A stretch of DNA of 64,000 bases from CAVQBL01 sp963710715 (GCA_963710715.1 CAVQBL010000007.1:1-64000), one strand, 5' to 3'. Positions 9,293-18,444 are shown, counted from the first letter of the stretch. Notes: generated from the letters alone by a model not told the origin. Numbers and translations are program-made.

Positions 9293-10504
9293 TCAACAAA
9301 TATCTGCTGTGCCTTTCATCGATTCAGATTTTTTAATACGTATAAACTCACACAACTGATCCGATACTAAAATATTTGACAATCCATCGCGCAAATAAAT
9401 ATCTAAATATAAACTCTTGCCTAAATAATTTTCAAATTCTTTCAGTAAATCTTTCTTTGTCGCATCCGATAATTGATTAAATTTTTCTATAATTTGTTTA
9501 TCTTGATAACGTTTATCTTCCCCTACTCGCTTTTCTTCAATAATTTTTTTGTTAATTTTAACGGGTTTCTTACTTGATTTCGTTGGTTGATAATCACCTA
9601 CCAAGGCACTCATCAGGTATTTGGCAAGATTACCAATTTTTCCATCGATAAAACTTGAAGAAGATTCCACAATAGCAATTTTTTCTCGAATGTATTTTTC
9701 ATCATACTGGGATAATGTTTCTTCTACTTGACTACTTGAAAAACCAAATTGATTTTTTAATTGTTGCGATAAAGGCTCTACTTTACCATCTGTATCAGCA
9801 GATACAGAAAGCTCATTGGACCGATTGATCGAAAACTGCAAAGCAACCACTTGGCGCCCCTGTTTTTGAAAGCGAGGGCTCACTACAATAGGAGAATATT
9901 TATTGACTTCCTCCACCGCCTTATCAAGCACACGCCGCTTAAGATCACGAAAAATAAGATATTTTCCATCCTCAATGCCCATCAATTTGCGAAATTTTGG
10001 AATCTCAAACCAGGGTGTTTGTTCAATATTTTGAAAGCGAATGCAATTCTCATACAAAGCTAAACCATAACTGGATTGAAACTTTGCTTGCACCAACATA
10101 TTCAATCGGCCATATAATTCGGGGCAATAGAGCAACTTTTTCATTTTATTACTATATGAATACGTGCAAATCGCACCATCAATGCTCGCGTCCGAAATAA
10201 TGGAACTGGCATTCCAGACACCTTCTGCATCGAGTTTATTACCATCCACTAAATTCCATTCAATGACAGTCGCTAACAGGTTAACTAGTGATTTTTTTAT
10301 CGTTTTGTGATCATGGCTGTCATAACCAATCAAGTTACATAATGTGCGGATATGAATTTGATGTTCTTCTTTGATTAATAATTCATCATACGCATTGAAA
10401 AGCAATGCATTTGCAAGCTTGCGCTGTATTAATGACAACTTATTAGTTGAATGGATGGCTGCCACATGCTTTTTAAGTTCTAAGGTCTTATTATTCTCGA
10501 CCAT
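9293..10504 (-). CDS. Plasmid replication initiator, Rep_3 family (RepB-like)
   Basis: A 403-residue initiator of theta replication, binding iterons at the origin. The first half has the Rep_3 winged-helix pattern: LSLIQRKLANALLFNAYDELL, then YDSHDHKTIKKSLVNLL and SSYGLALYENCIRF. The second winged helix contains FRDLKRRVLDKAVEEVNKYS. The C-terminal 150 residues are charged and of unknown role. It is on the same strand as the parA, parB and small gene upstream (higher coordinates), but a 340-bp gap with its own hairpins separates them. A lone inverted iteron at 10690-10707 lies upstream of its start and could be an autoregulation or handcuffing site. The ATG at 10504 follows a weak GGGAGAA. 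Confidence 0.9.
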   Translation of the reverse strand: MVENNKTLELKKHVAAIHSTNKLSLIQRKLANALLFNAYDELLIKEEHQIHIRTLCNLIGYDSHDHKTIKKSLVNLLATVIEWNLVDGNKLDAEGVWNASSIISDASIDGAICTYSYSNKMKKLLYCPELYGRLNMLVQAKFQSSYGLALYENCIRFQNIEQTPWFEIPKFRKLMGIEDGKYLIFRDLKRRVLDKAVEEVNKYSPIVVSPRFQKQGRQVVALQFSINRSNELSVSADTDGKVEPLSQQLKNQFGFSSSQVEETLSQYDEKYIREKIAIVESSSSFIDGKIGNLAKYLMSALVGDYQPTKSSKKPVKINKKIIEEKRVGEDKRYQDKQIIEKFNQLSDATKKDLLKEFENYLGKSLYLDIYLRDGLSNILVSDQLCEFIRIKKSESMKGTADIC

Positions 10505-10689
10505 GAGTATTCTCCCTATATAGCTATGTCCTTTTCCCCTCTCCTCCAGTGCTCTTTACTTGGAAGAGAGGGTGGCTCGTTACTGCTTTTTAGTAACGAG
10601 ACGGGAGAGAAGGCTAAAATTTCTTCCCCTCCCCAACCCTTCCCTCCAACAAAAAGCGTTGGAGGGGAGGGAACAAGAGATCACAATTT

Positions 10690-10707
10690 TATCCTGTAAG
10701 TGTCACA
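10690..10707 (-). promoter_or_regulatory. Solitary inverted iteron upstream of rep
   Basis: On the minus strand the site reads TGTGACACTTACAGGATA, matching the TGTGAC..TTCAGGAT repeats of the origin array 2.6 kb away. Its orientation and place about 190 bp upstream of rep fit an initiator-binding site that controls rep. Confidence 0.6.
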
Positions 10708-10803
10708 GTTCTTGCTATGGCTTGTTAAAATTAAACAGTATTTTAATTCTAAATAAACCCATATAAATCAATACATTAAACTATACTTAAGTTACTTAAG
10801 TAG

Positions 10804-10835
10804 GGTGGATTAGGCATTCTTTGCCATAATCCACC
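10804..10835 (-). terminator. Hairpin after the par operon
   Basis: GGTGGATTAGGCA pairs with TGCCATAATCCACC (one bulged base), just downstream of the 112-codon gene. It lacks a clear U-tract, so it may be an imperfect terminator. Confidence 0.45.
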
Positions 10836-10844
10836 GAACTACTG

Positions 10845-11183
10845 TTAAGACCGCAACAACCGTTGCAAAATCGCTGTCCGCACTATTCGACTTTGCACTC
10901 CTTCCAAAGCTGGATACTTTTTTCTAATTTCAATCACAGCAGTATCTACAAGCTTCTTTATTTCTTTTGTGATAACAATGGATTCCATCTTTTCAAATCC
11001 TTTCATTTCATCACTTAAATAAACCAGCTCTGGGTACGTTTGCAGTGCTAACAAAAACTCAACCCCTTCTGAAACCCAGCGACTCTTTCCCCGCATGTCG
11101 TAACCATCTTTAATGAGTTGCTCTCTGTATTCTCTTTGGAGAATGTCTGGTAACACAAAGGTAATTTTTGGTTTGGTTTCCAT
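10845..11183 (-). CDS. Small plasmid-backbone protein of unknown function
   Basis: The 112-residue protein is not one I recognise. It begins with a short strand-like segment (KPKITFVLPDILQREYREQLIKD) and ends with a basic helical part (SRIVRTAILQRLLRS). Its place directly after parB (6 bp between stop and start) and before rep implies co-transcription with parAB and a role in partition, copy control or stability. A ribbon-helix-helix fold is possible but not shown. Confidence 0.6.
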   Translation of the reverse strand: METKPKITFVLPDILQREYREQLIKDGYDMRGKSRWVSEGVEFLLALQTYPELVYLSDEMKGFEKMESIVITKEIKKLVDTAVIEIRKKYPALEGVQSRIVRTAILQRLLRS

Positions 11184-11189
11184 AATTGA

Positions 11190-12222
11190 CTACGCCTCTA
11201 CTTTTTCCAATGCAATAAGCAATCGCTTAAATGCCTGGCTTACTGTACGATAATCGGACCAATTTAAATCAGAAAGGATCACATGTTTATTTACATAACT
11301 TAATTTTTCATGTCTCAACACAGAATCGAAAATAACTTTTGCAACATTCACTTTCTTGGTTGCTCCCAACTTAATTAAAGTAGGTTGCCGCCCTCGCCCA
11401 CCAGCTTTTACGATTGCTACTTTATTGGCAAGACTTTTCTGGGTTTTATCTTGAGTCGCTATCATTTTTAGTTTTTTGAGCGTAGCACCCGATAAGCAAG
11501 CATCGATTGCCGTTTGTTGAAGTTCTTTGGATTGGATATTCACTAGCAAAGCCGCTTTTTCAAGATTTCTCACTTGTTGATCACGGATCAGTGTTTTGAT
11601 TGCATCATTTGCATGCAATACTGCTTTGTAATTCATCGCATGCGGTAAAGAACAACCTATCAAATGACTCAAATCTGTCGGGTTAACTTCTGCAAGCGTT
11701 ACACTTTTTTGTGCCGCATAAGTAGAAAGGATTTTCTCAAGATTTTTCAAACGCTCCCATAACGATAAATCTTTACGTTCTACATTTTCCATCCATTGCA
11801 GTAAGCTAATTTTCAATTCACTGGGCTTAGCATCCAGAATCTTGGCTTGAATTTCCGTTTTGCCAATCATAAGAGAAGCCAATGTTCTGCGTTCACCTGC
11901 GATTAAGCGATATTTTTCCCCATATTTGTAAACAATAACGGGGTTGATAATGCCCTGCTCTTGAATGGAATTAGCAATGGTTTGCAGACTCTCTTTCTCT
12001 TGTACCTTACGCGCATAATCTGGATCACTTTTTGCAATTTCATGACTCATATCTTCGAATGTAAGAACTAAATCCCGTGGATTCTCGGGGTCTAACTCAA
12101 TTTTCTTTAGCGCGATGACTTCAACTCTAAGCTCTCCCGTGTAACTTTGCGCAGCAATAACCGTTTCTTCCAGTCCTTCTGCTAATGCATTACTGATTTG
12201 AAAAAACTTTTTTCTTAGCCAT
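11190..12222 (-). CDS. parB: ParB plasmid partition protein, frame broken near its start
   Basis: The protein has the ParB motifs: QTIANSIQEQGIINPVIVY, then GERRTLASL, a helix-turn-helix around PTDLSHLIGCSLPHAMNYKAVL, and a C-terminal part. The open frame begins at 12050 (MSHEIAK), but the same frame stays open and homologous-looking further upstream (FFQISNALAEGLEETVIA, then LDPENPRDLVLTFED). The expected ATG at 12222 overlaps the end of parA by 8 bp and encodes MAKKK, but it joins the ParB frame only if one T is removed from the T-run on the coding strand (12203-12208 region). This is either a real frameshift or a homopolymer error. It partners the ParA encoded upstream. Confidence 0.85.
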
Positions 12223-13087
12223 GATTAAATACCCTCTCCATGATGTATTGACAAGCTGCTTCATATTCTTGACGTGCAATATTATTTGCTGGCAATTCAA
12301 AAATACTTTTTGGGTTTGCATCTTCAACTAATATTTCTGTGTAAATAGCACGTTTTTTAATAACATGTGGCATCACATAATCTGAAATGCCTTTCATATT
12401 TTTTAATCCATCAAGGAATTGTTTATGTAATTTAATGTCTCTAAATTGGTTAGGTAATATACCAACTAGCTCAAGTAGATTATTTTTTGACCTGTTGTAA
12501 GATTCTTGTTTCCATAATTGCAACATTCCGTAAATACCTTCGATAGAAAATTGCTCCATTTGGGCAGGAACAACAATATGCGTTGCGGCTTTAATAGCAG
12601 CAATGGTTAACGGACCTTTTGAAGGCGGTGTATCAATAATGATGACATCATAGCTATTTTTAACTTCGGGTAACTCAAGAAAACGCTTAAGTTGTAAGTG
12701 AACTTTTTCCAGTACTTCATTTTTAGTGACCGCTTCTGCTTCTTGTAGTTTATTGGAGTGAGCAGGAAGCAATTCGAGATTGGGAATCAGGGTAGGGTAG
12801 GGAACAACTTCTTCGCCATAAAAAATATTCGCTATACTGCTGCGGCCATCCCATTCAGTATCCACATTGGGTTCATAATCGGGATGTAAAGCCGGAATTT
12901 TTCCACCTTTATATGCTGGATCGTACTCCATTGGAATATAACGTCCAGAAAAATTGCCTTGTGGATCCATATCAATGATTAAACTTTTCAATCCCTTAAT
13001 TAATGCACAATACTCCGCTAACATGATGGAGTTCGTGGTTTTTCCTTCTCCGCCCTTATGCGTTGCATTAACGACTATCTTTGTCAT
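12215..13087 (-). CDS. parA: ParA family plasmid partition ATPase
   Basis: A 290-residue Walker ATPase that moves plasmid DNA together with ParB. Near its start is the deviant Walker A motif KGGEGKTT (HKGGEGKTTNSIML), followed by IDMDPQGNFSG and the Walker B-like DVIIIDTPPSKGPLTIAA. I choose the ATG at 13087 (MTKIVVNATHKGG) because AAGGAGAG lies 8 nt upstream, rather than the in-frame ATG at 13105. It is first in a parA-parB-small gene operon on the minus strand, with the iteron array right behind its promoter region. Confidence 0.92.
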   Translation of the reverse strand: MTKIVVNATHKGGEGKTTNSIMLAEYCALIKGLKSLIIDMDPQGNFSGRYIPMEYDPAYKGGKIPALHPDYEPNVDTEWDGRSSIANIFYGEEVVPYPTLIPNLELLPAHSNKLQEAEAVTKNEVLEKVHLQLKRFLELPEVKNSYDVIIIDTPPSKGPLTIAAIKAATHIVVPAQMEQFSIEGIYGMLQLWKQESYNRSKNNLLELVGILPNQFRDIKLHKQFLDGLKNMKGISDYVMPHVIKKRAIYTEILVEDANPKSIFELPANNIARQEYEAACQYIMERVFNHG

Positions 13088-13432
13088 GTTGTCTCTCCTT
13101 ATCATCCCAGCTTAATTTACGCATGAGCATAACATATGCTTATTCTGAAGTTAAGAAAAAAAGAACTCACAACAAACGTTTGTTTTTTTGTTTAAAATTG
13201 TTTAAGAGTTAGTTTAAAGTTATTAACTTATTGTAAAAAATAAATTTATTTCTATTAAATGTGACGCTTTCAGGATTATCTGTGACATCTTCAGGATAAT
13301 CAGTGTCATTTACAGGAAGGTCGTGTGACGTTTTCAGGATATTTAAACCCCAGTTTTGTGGCGTTTACAGGATATATGTGACATATACAGGATGAATGCA
13401 AAACCAGGCTGGCGAATGCAAAGAGCGCATTC
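13088..13432. other. Plasmid origin region: AT-rich segment plus iterons
   Basis: The gap between parA and the MATE gene contains an AT-rich stretch (13185-13260) with a palindrome ACAAACGTTTGT near 13171, then six iterons. This layout fits an iteron-type replication origin and the parA promoter/operator. No gene is seen. Confidence 0.75.
13260..13397. repeat. Iteron array (six direct repeats), probable oriV
   Basis: Six direct repeats resemble TGTGAC-N3-TTCAGGATA-N2. They start at 13260, 13281, 13302, 13324, 13357 and 13377, giving spacings of 21, 21, 22, 33 and 20 bp. The third (AGTGTCATTTACAGGAAGG) and fifth (TGTGGCGTTTACAGGAT) are degenerate. They are the likely binding sites of the Rep_3 protein encoded at 9293-10504. 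Confidence 0.85.
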
Positions 13433-14821
13433 TTAGTCTGGGTAAGCTACGCTTTTTGGCCTTCGGCCAAATGGTTTTATTTTTTGAAAACGCCAAAAAA
13501 GTAATACTGCGCCACTGGCTGCTCCGACAGTCATTCCCCACCAAAGCCCAGCACCTTGCAAGTGCAAAAATTTTGCTAATACATACCCAAGAGGCAAAGC
13601 AACAAACCAAAAACTAATAATCGATGTGAATAAAGTAAAACTCGTGTCTTTTAAACCACGAAGTGCGCCAAATAAAGTGATGCGCACGGATTCAAATAAT
13701 TGGAAGAGAGCACTTAAAGCTAAAAATTGAATAGCGAAGCTTACAATTTCAGCATTCCCTTTTTGTGTAACATTAAAATCTAAAGCAATTAAAACTTCAG
13801 GATAAAACCAATAGAATAAAGCAACGAATCCCATAAAAATAATTGCTATCAAAATACCCAGGTAAGCAGCACGATTTGCTAACCAAGGTTCCTGTGCCCC
13901 CAATGTATGGCCCATACGCACAGTCACAGCTTGTGCAATTGAAAAGGTCACCACGGAAAGTTGTCCTAAATATTGCAAGGCAATTTGATTTGCAGCCATT
14001 GCTTGGTAACCAAAATATCCCATCAATAGTGTTAATACGAGAAAAAACCCAATCTCGATAGAATACATCGTGCCCATGGGCAAGCCAATTTGAAATAATT
14101 CTTTTAAAAAATTTGGGTGATTTAAATGCCACATATACTGAAAGTAATGTCGATAACCACGATTTAAAACCAAATAGATAATTAATCCTAGCGTGCTAAT
14201 CCAATAGGCGAGAGTGGCGCCCCATCCAATACCGGCAATGCCTAAAGTAGGAAAACCAAATTTTCCAAAAACGAGGGCATAGTTACAGAAAATATTAATA
14301 GGAACCCATACAAAACTAAAAACCATTTCGGTTCGTGTGTGCCCCAAGCCAATTAAAAATTGCATTAACACCAGACCAATCAAATCTGGCAAGAGTCCCC
14401 ACGCTAAGCCGTACATGTAACTATGGATGAGTTTTACTGTAGCAGCGGGCTGACCTAGCAATAACAAGAGAGGCGATATATTTAATAAAAGTAAAGTCGA
14501 TGGAATAACAAATATCAATGCTAGTAATAAACCGTCTCGCAAAACGTGCGATATCGCTTTATCATCTTTTGCACCGTATTTTTGTGCAATGAGCACACTT
14601 ACAGAAGTGAGTGTTCCCCACAGAATGACCATTAATGTGGAAAATATCCAGATTCCTATTGATCCTGCAGCTAAATCTTCTGTACCTAAATGAGCAAGGA
14701 AAACAGTCGAAAAAAATCCAACTGATGCTTGTACAAGGCCACTTAAAATGAGAGGAATAGTTAGTTTGACTAAAGCAGAGATTTCGTTAGCGGAAAATTT
14801 TGTTGGAGAAATAGTATGCAT
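13433..14821 (-). CDS. MATE family multidrug/drug:cation antiporter
   Basis: A 462-residue inner-membrane protein with about 12 hydrophobic segments and the two-bundle MATE arrangement. The N-terminal part has LTIPLILSGLVQASVGFFSTVF and AQKYGAKDD, and the internal repeat has IGLPMGTMYSIEIGFF and RMGHTLGAQEP. The family exports cationic drugs and metabolites using Na+ or H+; the substrate cannot be read from sequence. Its stop codon is only 36 bp from the last iteron of the plasmid origin, so it marks one edge of the plasmid-like insert. Confidence 0.9.
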   Translation of the reverse strand: MHTISPTKFSANEISALVKLTIPLILSGLVQASVGFFSTVFLAHLGTEDLAAGSIGIWIFSTLMVILWGTLTSVSVLIAQKYGAKDDKAISHVLRDGLLLALIFVIPSTLLLLNISPLLLLLGQPAATVKLIHSYMYGLAWGLLPDLIGLVLMQFLIGLGHTRTEMVFSFVWVPINIFCNYALVFGKFGFPTLGIAGIGWGATLAYWISTLGLIIYLVLNRGYRHYFQYMWHLNHPNFLKELFQIGLPMGTMYSIEIGFFLVLTLLMGYFGYQAMAANQIALQYLGQLSVVTFSIAQAVTVRMGHTLGAQEPWLANRAAYLGILIAIIFMGFVALFYWFYPEVLIALDFNVTQKGNAEIVSFAIQFLALSALFQLFESVRITLFGALRGLKDTSFTLFTSIISFWFVALPLGYVLAKFLHLQGAGLWWGMTVGAASGAVLLFWRFQKIKPFGRRPKSVAYPD

Positions 14822-14979
14822 AGTAATTAATCTGGATTTAGGTTTAAAGATAAAATCTCTTTAATTCTTATACAGCATTCAAGTTATCTCAGCAAATTGC
14901 AAAGCAATTTACTATCTTTTCGCGGAAAGCCTCGGCATTCATGCCGAGGATGGATAGCGCAGTGCGATGCTGACAGCTT

Positions 14980-15396
14980 TTAAGAAGCGGGTGTATTCTG
15001 TTGTTGTATATATTGTTTAATGGTATTAATTGATGAGCCGCCACAAGATGCAGCAAAATAACTGGGTGACCAAAGAACGCCCTTATAATAGTGTTCAGCA
15101 ATGGATGGTAAATGTTTGCGCAGTAAGCGACTGGATACGCCTTTCAAGCTATTGACGAGATTAGCGACAGCCACTTTTGGCGGATATTCAATAAGAAGAT
15201 GTACATGATTATTTTCACCCTCCATCTCAATCAAAGTTGCTTCAAAATCAGCACAAACTTTTGAAAATATTCTATTCAAAATAGTAAGGGCCGTTTTATT
15301 AAAAGTTTTTTTGCGATATTTCGTCACAAAGACCAAATGCACATGCATATTAAATTTGCAATGTCTTCCAGATCGAATTTGATTGATTTTATTCAT
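14980..15396 (-). CDS. tnpA: IS200/IS605 transposase TnpA (Y1 HUH nuclease)
   Basis: A 138-residue single-strand transposase. The HUH motif is visible as NHVHLLIEYPP, preceded by MHVHLVFVTKYR, and the catalytic Tyr is probably in SINTIKQYIQQQ near the C-terminus. The length is normal for the family, and the frame is intact, so this copy could still be active. The second copy (56402 region) is truncated relative to it. Confidence 0.92.
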   Translation of the reverse strand: MNKINQIRSGRHCKFNMHVHLVFVTKYRKKTFNKTALTILNRIFSKVCADFEATLIEMEGENNHVHLLIEYPPKVAVANLVNSLKGVSSRLLRKHLPSIAEHYYKGVLWSPSYFAASCGGSSINTIKQYIQQQNTPAS

Positions 15397-15416
15397 AGAC
15401 CAAAGTATATTTTACC

Positions 15417-16456
15417 CATGAGAAGACTACAAGCATTTAAATTTAGATTAAAAATATCAGTCGGCAAGGCGCGAGAATTATCCTGTTTTGCCGGTTCAAG
15501 CCGTTTTGTTTATAATAAAGCACTTGCTTTGCAAAAAGATCGTTATGAAAAAGGTGAAAAAAAATTAAATTATGCAGGTCTTTGCAAAGAGCTCACCACA
15601 TGGCGAAATGATCCTAAGATGCCCTGGCTTAAAGTCTCTCATTCTCAAGTTTTGCAACAAAAGTTGCGAAGTGTTAGGAGAAATCAGTCAAGTCACCGTC
15701 AGTCGAAAATGCGATAAATGGTATGTCAGCATTCAAACAGAACGAGAAGTTGAGACGGCTGTTCATCCTGCAACCACTGCAATTGGAGTCGATGTAGGGA
15801 TTGCCCAATTTGCAACTTTATCGAATGGAACAGTGTTCACTCCAGTGAACAGTTTTAAACGGAACCAAAAAAGATTGGCAGCGTATCAGCGTCAAATGAG
15901 TAAAAAAACGAAATTTAGTCAAAATTGGAAAAAGATCAAAACGAAAATCAGTCGCTTGCATCACAAGATATCGAATATTCGTCAAGATTATTTGCACAAA
16001 ACAAGTAGCACTCTCTGCAAAAACCACGCTTTGGTGTTTATTGAAGATTTGCAAATAAAGAATATGAGTAAAAGTGCTGCCGGTACAATGGATTCACCAG
16101 GCAGACAGGTGAAAGCCAAAAGGGGTTTAAATAAATCTATCCTTGATCAAGGATGGTATGAATTTAGGCGCCAGCTCGAGTACAAGCAATCCTGGTTAGG
16201 AGGTGATGTTGTTGCAATACCTGCAGCATACACGAGCCAAACTTGTCCCGAGTGCGATCATGTCAGTGCATCCAATCGAGCAACTCAGGCAAGCTTTGTC
16301 TGCAAAAAGTGTAGCTATAAAAACCATGCTGATTTGGTTGCTGCGATTAATATATTAAGGGCAGGACATGCCCGGTTAGCTTGTGGAGAGATGGTGCAGC
16401 AAGGCTGCTCTATGAATCAAGAACCCATCGAAATTCATCATGCATTCGTTGCATGA
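15417..16456 (+). pseudogene. tnpB: TnpB RNA-guided nuclease, internally deleted
   Basis: The N-terminal part (MRRLQAFKFRLKIS, SRFVYNKALALQKDRY, CKELTTWRND) ends at SHSQVLQQ near 15660. After this, about 170 bp present in copy 2 are missing and the frame changes. The rest (15572 frame) has the RuvC-like Asp (IGVDVGIAQFATLS), the Glu (FIEDLQIKNM), the zinc ribbon (CPECDHVSASNRATQASFVCKKC as two CxxC pairs) and the final Asp (NHADLVAAINIL). The catalytic residues thus survive but the wedge region is deleted, so guided cleavage is doubtful. Confidence 0.85.
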
Positions 16457-16501
16457 TGAACGGTAGGAATCCTCGCGCATTTATGCCGGGGAGGATGTCA
16501 A
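16457..16501 (+). ncRNA. Probable omega-RNA (guide scaffold) 3' end of IS605 copy 1
   Basis: By family knowledge the TnpB guide RNA comes from the tnpB 3' end and element right end, with its guide reading into flanking DNA. Here the right end has GGAATCCTCGCGC..GCCGGGGAGGATG, which folds as a hairpin just before GTCAA, and is conserved in copy 2. The upstream limit of the RNA is not known; the positions give only the conserved end. Confidence 0.4.
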
Positions 16502-16886
16502 GTAAAGCTTGAGTTAGGTGTGATCCCCAGGCTGGATGACAATTGCCGGCATCGATGATGAAAGCTAAGTGGTAGCTTTTAATGGCAGCTTCTTTGATAG
16601 CTGTTAAGTCCTCCGGTTCTAGATCATTGTATCGAGGGTAGTGCGATAAACGTCGTCCAGTGTCGAATCAATTTCTTCGTAATGTTCACTTAAGTAATGC
16701 TTGTGCCACAACTCAAAATTAGGTGAGCTCAGATCATATTTTGTTTAATGCATTGGGATAATAAGAGTAATAAGTAAAAGAGAATGTAGTAATATGAAGC
16801 GATGCCAAATAATTTTTTAGTGCAAGATTGATATCATCCAGTGTGCGTGCGGTTTTTAATTTATTTTCAAAGTCATGTAATGTCAT
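16502..16886 (-). pseudogene. Decayed LuxR-like (autoinducer-binding) regulator fragment
   Basis: The ATG at 16886 overlaps the amine oxidase stop (ATGA). The first frame gives MTLHDFENKLKTARTLDDIN and FTYYSYYPNAL, and shifted frames continue with PNFELWHKHYLSEHYEEID, then DLEPEDLTAIKEAAIKSYH and AGNCHPAWGSHLT. This pattern, especially WHKHYLSEHYEEID, resembles the ligand-binding domain of LuxR-family regulators. At least two frameshifts and the IS605 insertion at 16501 end it before any DNA-binding domain. The family call is from memory and moderately uncertain. Confidence 0.45.
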
Positions 16887-18160
16887 AAAAAACGTTTGGC
16901 TTCTCTTAATCCAGAAAGCAAAGCGCCGTGAACAGTTGCGGGAAATTGTTTATGTGTTGCTTCTCCAGCAAAAAATAATCGATTATCAATAGGTTCTGCA
17001 AGCGCGGTGTAAGCTTCTCCACTCCCCCCAACAGAAATGTAAGAATACGATCCTTGAGCAAAAGGATCTTGTGCCCACCGAGTGATGATATATTTTTCTG
17101 GCTGTGGAATTTTATTTCCAAAATTATCACGTAAGTTTTGCATAACCAGTTCAACTATTTCACTATCAGATAATTTTTCAATAGCAAGAGCGGGCGTGCC
17201 TGCTGAAAATCCAACTAAAATAGGTTGTTGAAACGCGAAAAAAAAATTAACAAAGTCAGTAATTGAAATAGTAGATTTCGAAGAAAAAGCAATGCTGGCA
17301 TAATCCGTCGGCCAAAATGCGTGTGAGAATTTAAGAGCAACTTTATTGAGTAATCCCATATGTAAATGTTCAAGAGCTTTTAATTTAATATCCGGCAGAG
17401 CAGGTTCAAATTGAATAAGATTATTTTTCAAAATACTGAAAGGTACCGTTATAATCACTTTGTCACATTGAAATTTTTCCCGTTGAGTAACAACTTCAAT
17501 ATAATCGTTATGAGAAATAATTTTTTTGACAATGTGGTTGAACTGAATGGAACATTGTTTAGCTAATTCATGTGCAATTGGCATATAACCATCAAGCATC
17601 AAATGATTGCCCCCAGGTATAATTTCTTCTTCATCCCACTTGCGTGCAGATAGTTTCGCAAGATCGGCACCCATATAAAGAGATAATTCTTTTAAACAGC
17701 GGTTCCAAAGATCTTGCCAAGTTGATGAGTACTGGTTCAGATTAATAACTTGAGTTAAAGCTGTTAGTAAAGACATATCTTGGGGTGCAGCACGAGTGAA
17801 TTCTCTAGTTAACTCAAGAATATCTTCAAATTGTTTATGAAAAAGATTTAATTCAGCCATTGGAATGACTTGATGATGACGATCAAAGAATAAACCACGG
17901 TCGAAATCAGTGAAGACATAACGCGCATGACAAAGCTTTGCGAGCTCAACAAGAGGATTTCCTTCTGTTCCATGTATCCAAGATGCGCCTAAATCAAAAG
18001 GAATTCCCAATGAAAAATCAGTAAAGACACGACCGCCGATGCGTTCTCTCGCTTCTAAAATAGTGACATCAAATCCATGTTTACTAAGAAAGTTGCACGC
18101 AGCTAAGCCGGCAATGCCTGCGCCTATGATTAAAATTTTAGGTTTTTTGTGAGTCCTCAT
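16883..18160 (-). CDS. Flavin amine oxidase (FAD-dependent monoamine oxidase family)
   Basis: A 425-residue FAD oxidoreductase. The dinucleotide-binding motif is at residues 10-45 (IIGAGIAGLAACNFL, then LEARERIGGRVFT), and the C-terminal FAD-contact motif is RLFFAGEATHKQFPATVHGA. The family oxidises primary amines or polyamines, but the substrate is not clear. It overlaps the YciI-like gene upstream by 4 bp and the decayed LuxR-like gene downstream by 4 bp, giving a three-gene operon. The length is typical. Confidence 0.88.
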   Translation of the reverse strand: MRTHKKPKILIIGAGIAGLAACNFLSKHGFDVTILEARERIGGRVFTDFSLGIPFDLGASWIHGTEGNPLVELAKLCHARYVFTDFDRGLFFDRHHQVIPMAELNLFHKQFEDILELTREFTRAAPQDMSLLTALTQVINLNQYSSTWQDLWNRCLKELSLYMGADLAKLSARKWDEEEIIPGGNHLMLDGYMPIAHELAKQCSIQFNHIVKKIISHNDYIEVVTQREKFQCDKVIITVPFSILKNNLIQFEPALPDIKLKALEHLHMGLLNKVALKFSHAFWPTDYASIAFSSKSTISITDFVNFFFAFQQPILVGFSAGTPALAIEKLSDSEIVELVMQNLRDNFGNKIPQPEKYIITRWAQDPFAQGSYSYISVGGSGEAYTALAEPIDNRLFFAGEATHKQFPATVHGALLSGLREAKRFL

Positions 18161-18444
18161 AAGACGAAAGGAGCAAAGTCTGGATGATATTTAACAGGAG
18201 TAAATTCAATAAATTCATAGCTAGCAACATCATGAATGCAAAATGGATCTTGTTTAAAAATCGCCATTAATTGTTCCCGATTTTTTAATTGTGAAATGAG
18301 TATACCACCTGTGCGAGGATTTTTAGGACCAGAGGTGATTAAATAATTATTTTTGTAACATTGATCGAGAAAAGCACGGTGTTCAACAAGATATTTGTCG
18401 ACTATTGCTAGTGGTACTTTATAGTTTAACAGAACGAGGAACAT
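18157..18444 (-). CDS. YciI-like family protein
   Basis: A 95-residue protein with the YciI/ferredoxin-like fold pattern: a strand MFLVLLNYKVPL, then HRAFLDQCYKNNYLITSGPK and GGILISQLKNREQLMAIFKQDPF with the conserved end of the motif IHDVASYEFIEFTPVK. The role of this family is not well established. It overlaps the start of the amine oxidase (ATGA), so the two are co-translated. Confidence 0.8.
   Translation of the reverse strand: MFLVLLNYKVPLAIVDKYLVEHRAFLDQCYKNNYLITSGPKNPRTGGILISQLKNREQLMAIFKQDPFCIHDVASYEFIEFTPVKYHPDFAPFVL

Larger units (their letters stand above)
10505..10844. other. Gap upstream of rep: hairpins and one iteron, no gene
   Basis: No gene is seen. The stretch holds a 9-bp inverted repeat CTCGTTACT/AGTAACGAG (10576-10600), a second hairpin CCCTCCAAC/GTTGGAGGG (10642-10666), a lone iteron (10690-10707) and a hairpin at 10804-10835. 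The first two have Cs and Gs in the arms that suggest attenuation of a transcript entering rep. Confidence 0.6.
14921..16501. mobile_element. IS200/IS605-family insertion sequence, copy 1
   Basis: The ends were found by comparison with copy 2: both start CGCGGAAAGC and end GGATGTCAA. A left-end hairpin is CCTCGGCATTCATGCCGAGG (14931-14950). tnpA is on the minus strand and tnpB on the plus, with 5' ends overlapping. No target duplication is expected for this family. The right end follows tnpB and would hold the omega-RNA scaffold. It interrupts the decayed LuxR-like gene to its right. Confidence 0.85.

Noticed and set aside
13172..13260. CRISPR-like spacing in the iteron region
   Set aside because: The repeats are 20-22 bp with no unique spacers between them and lie by rep/par genes, so they are iterons.
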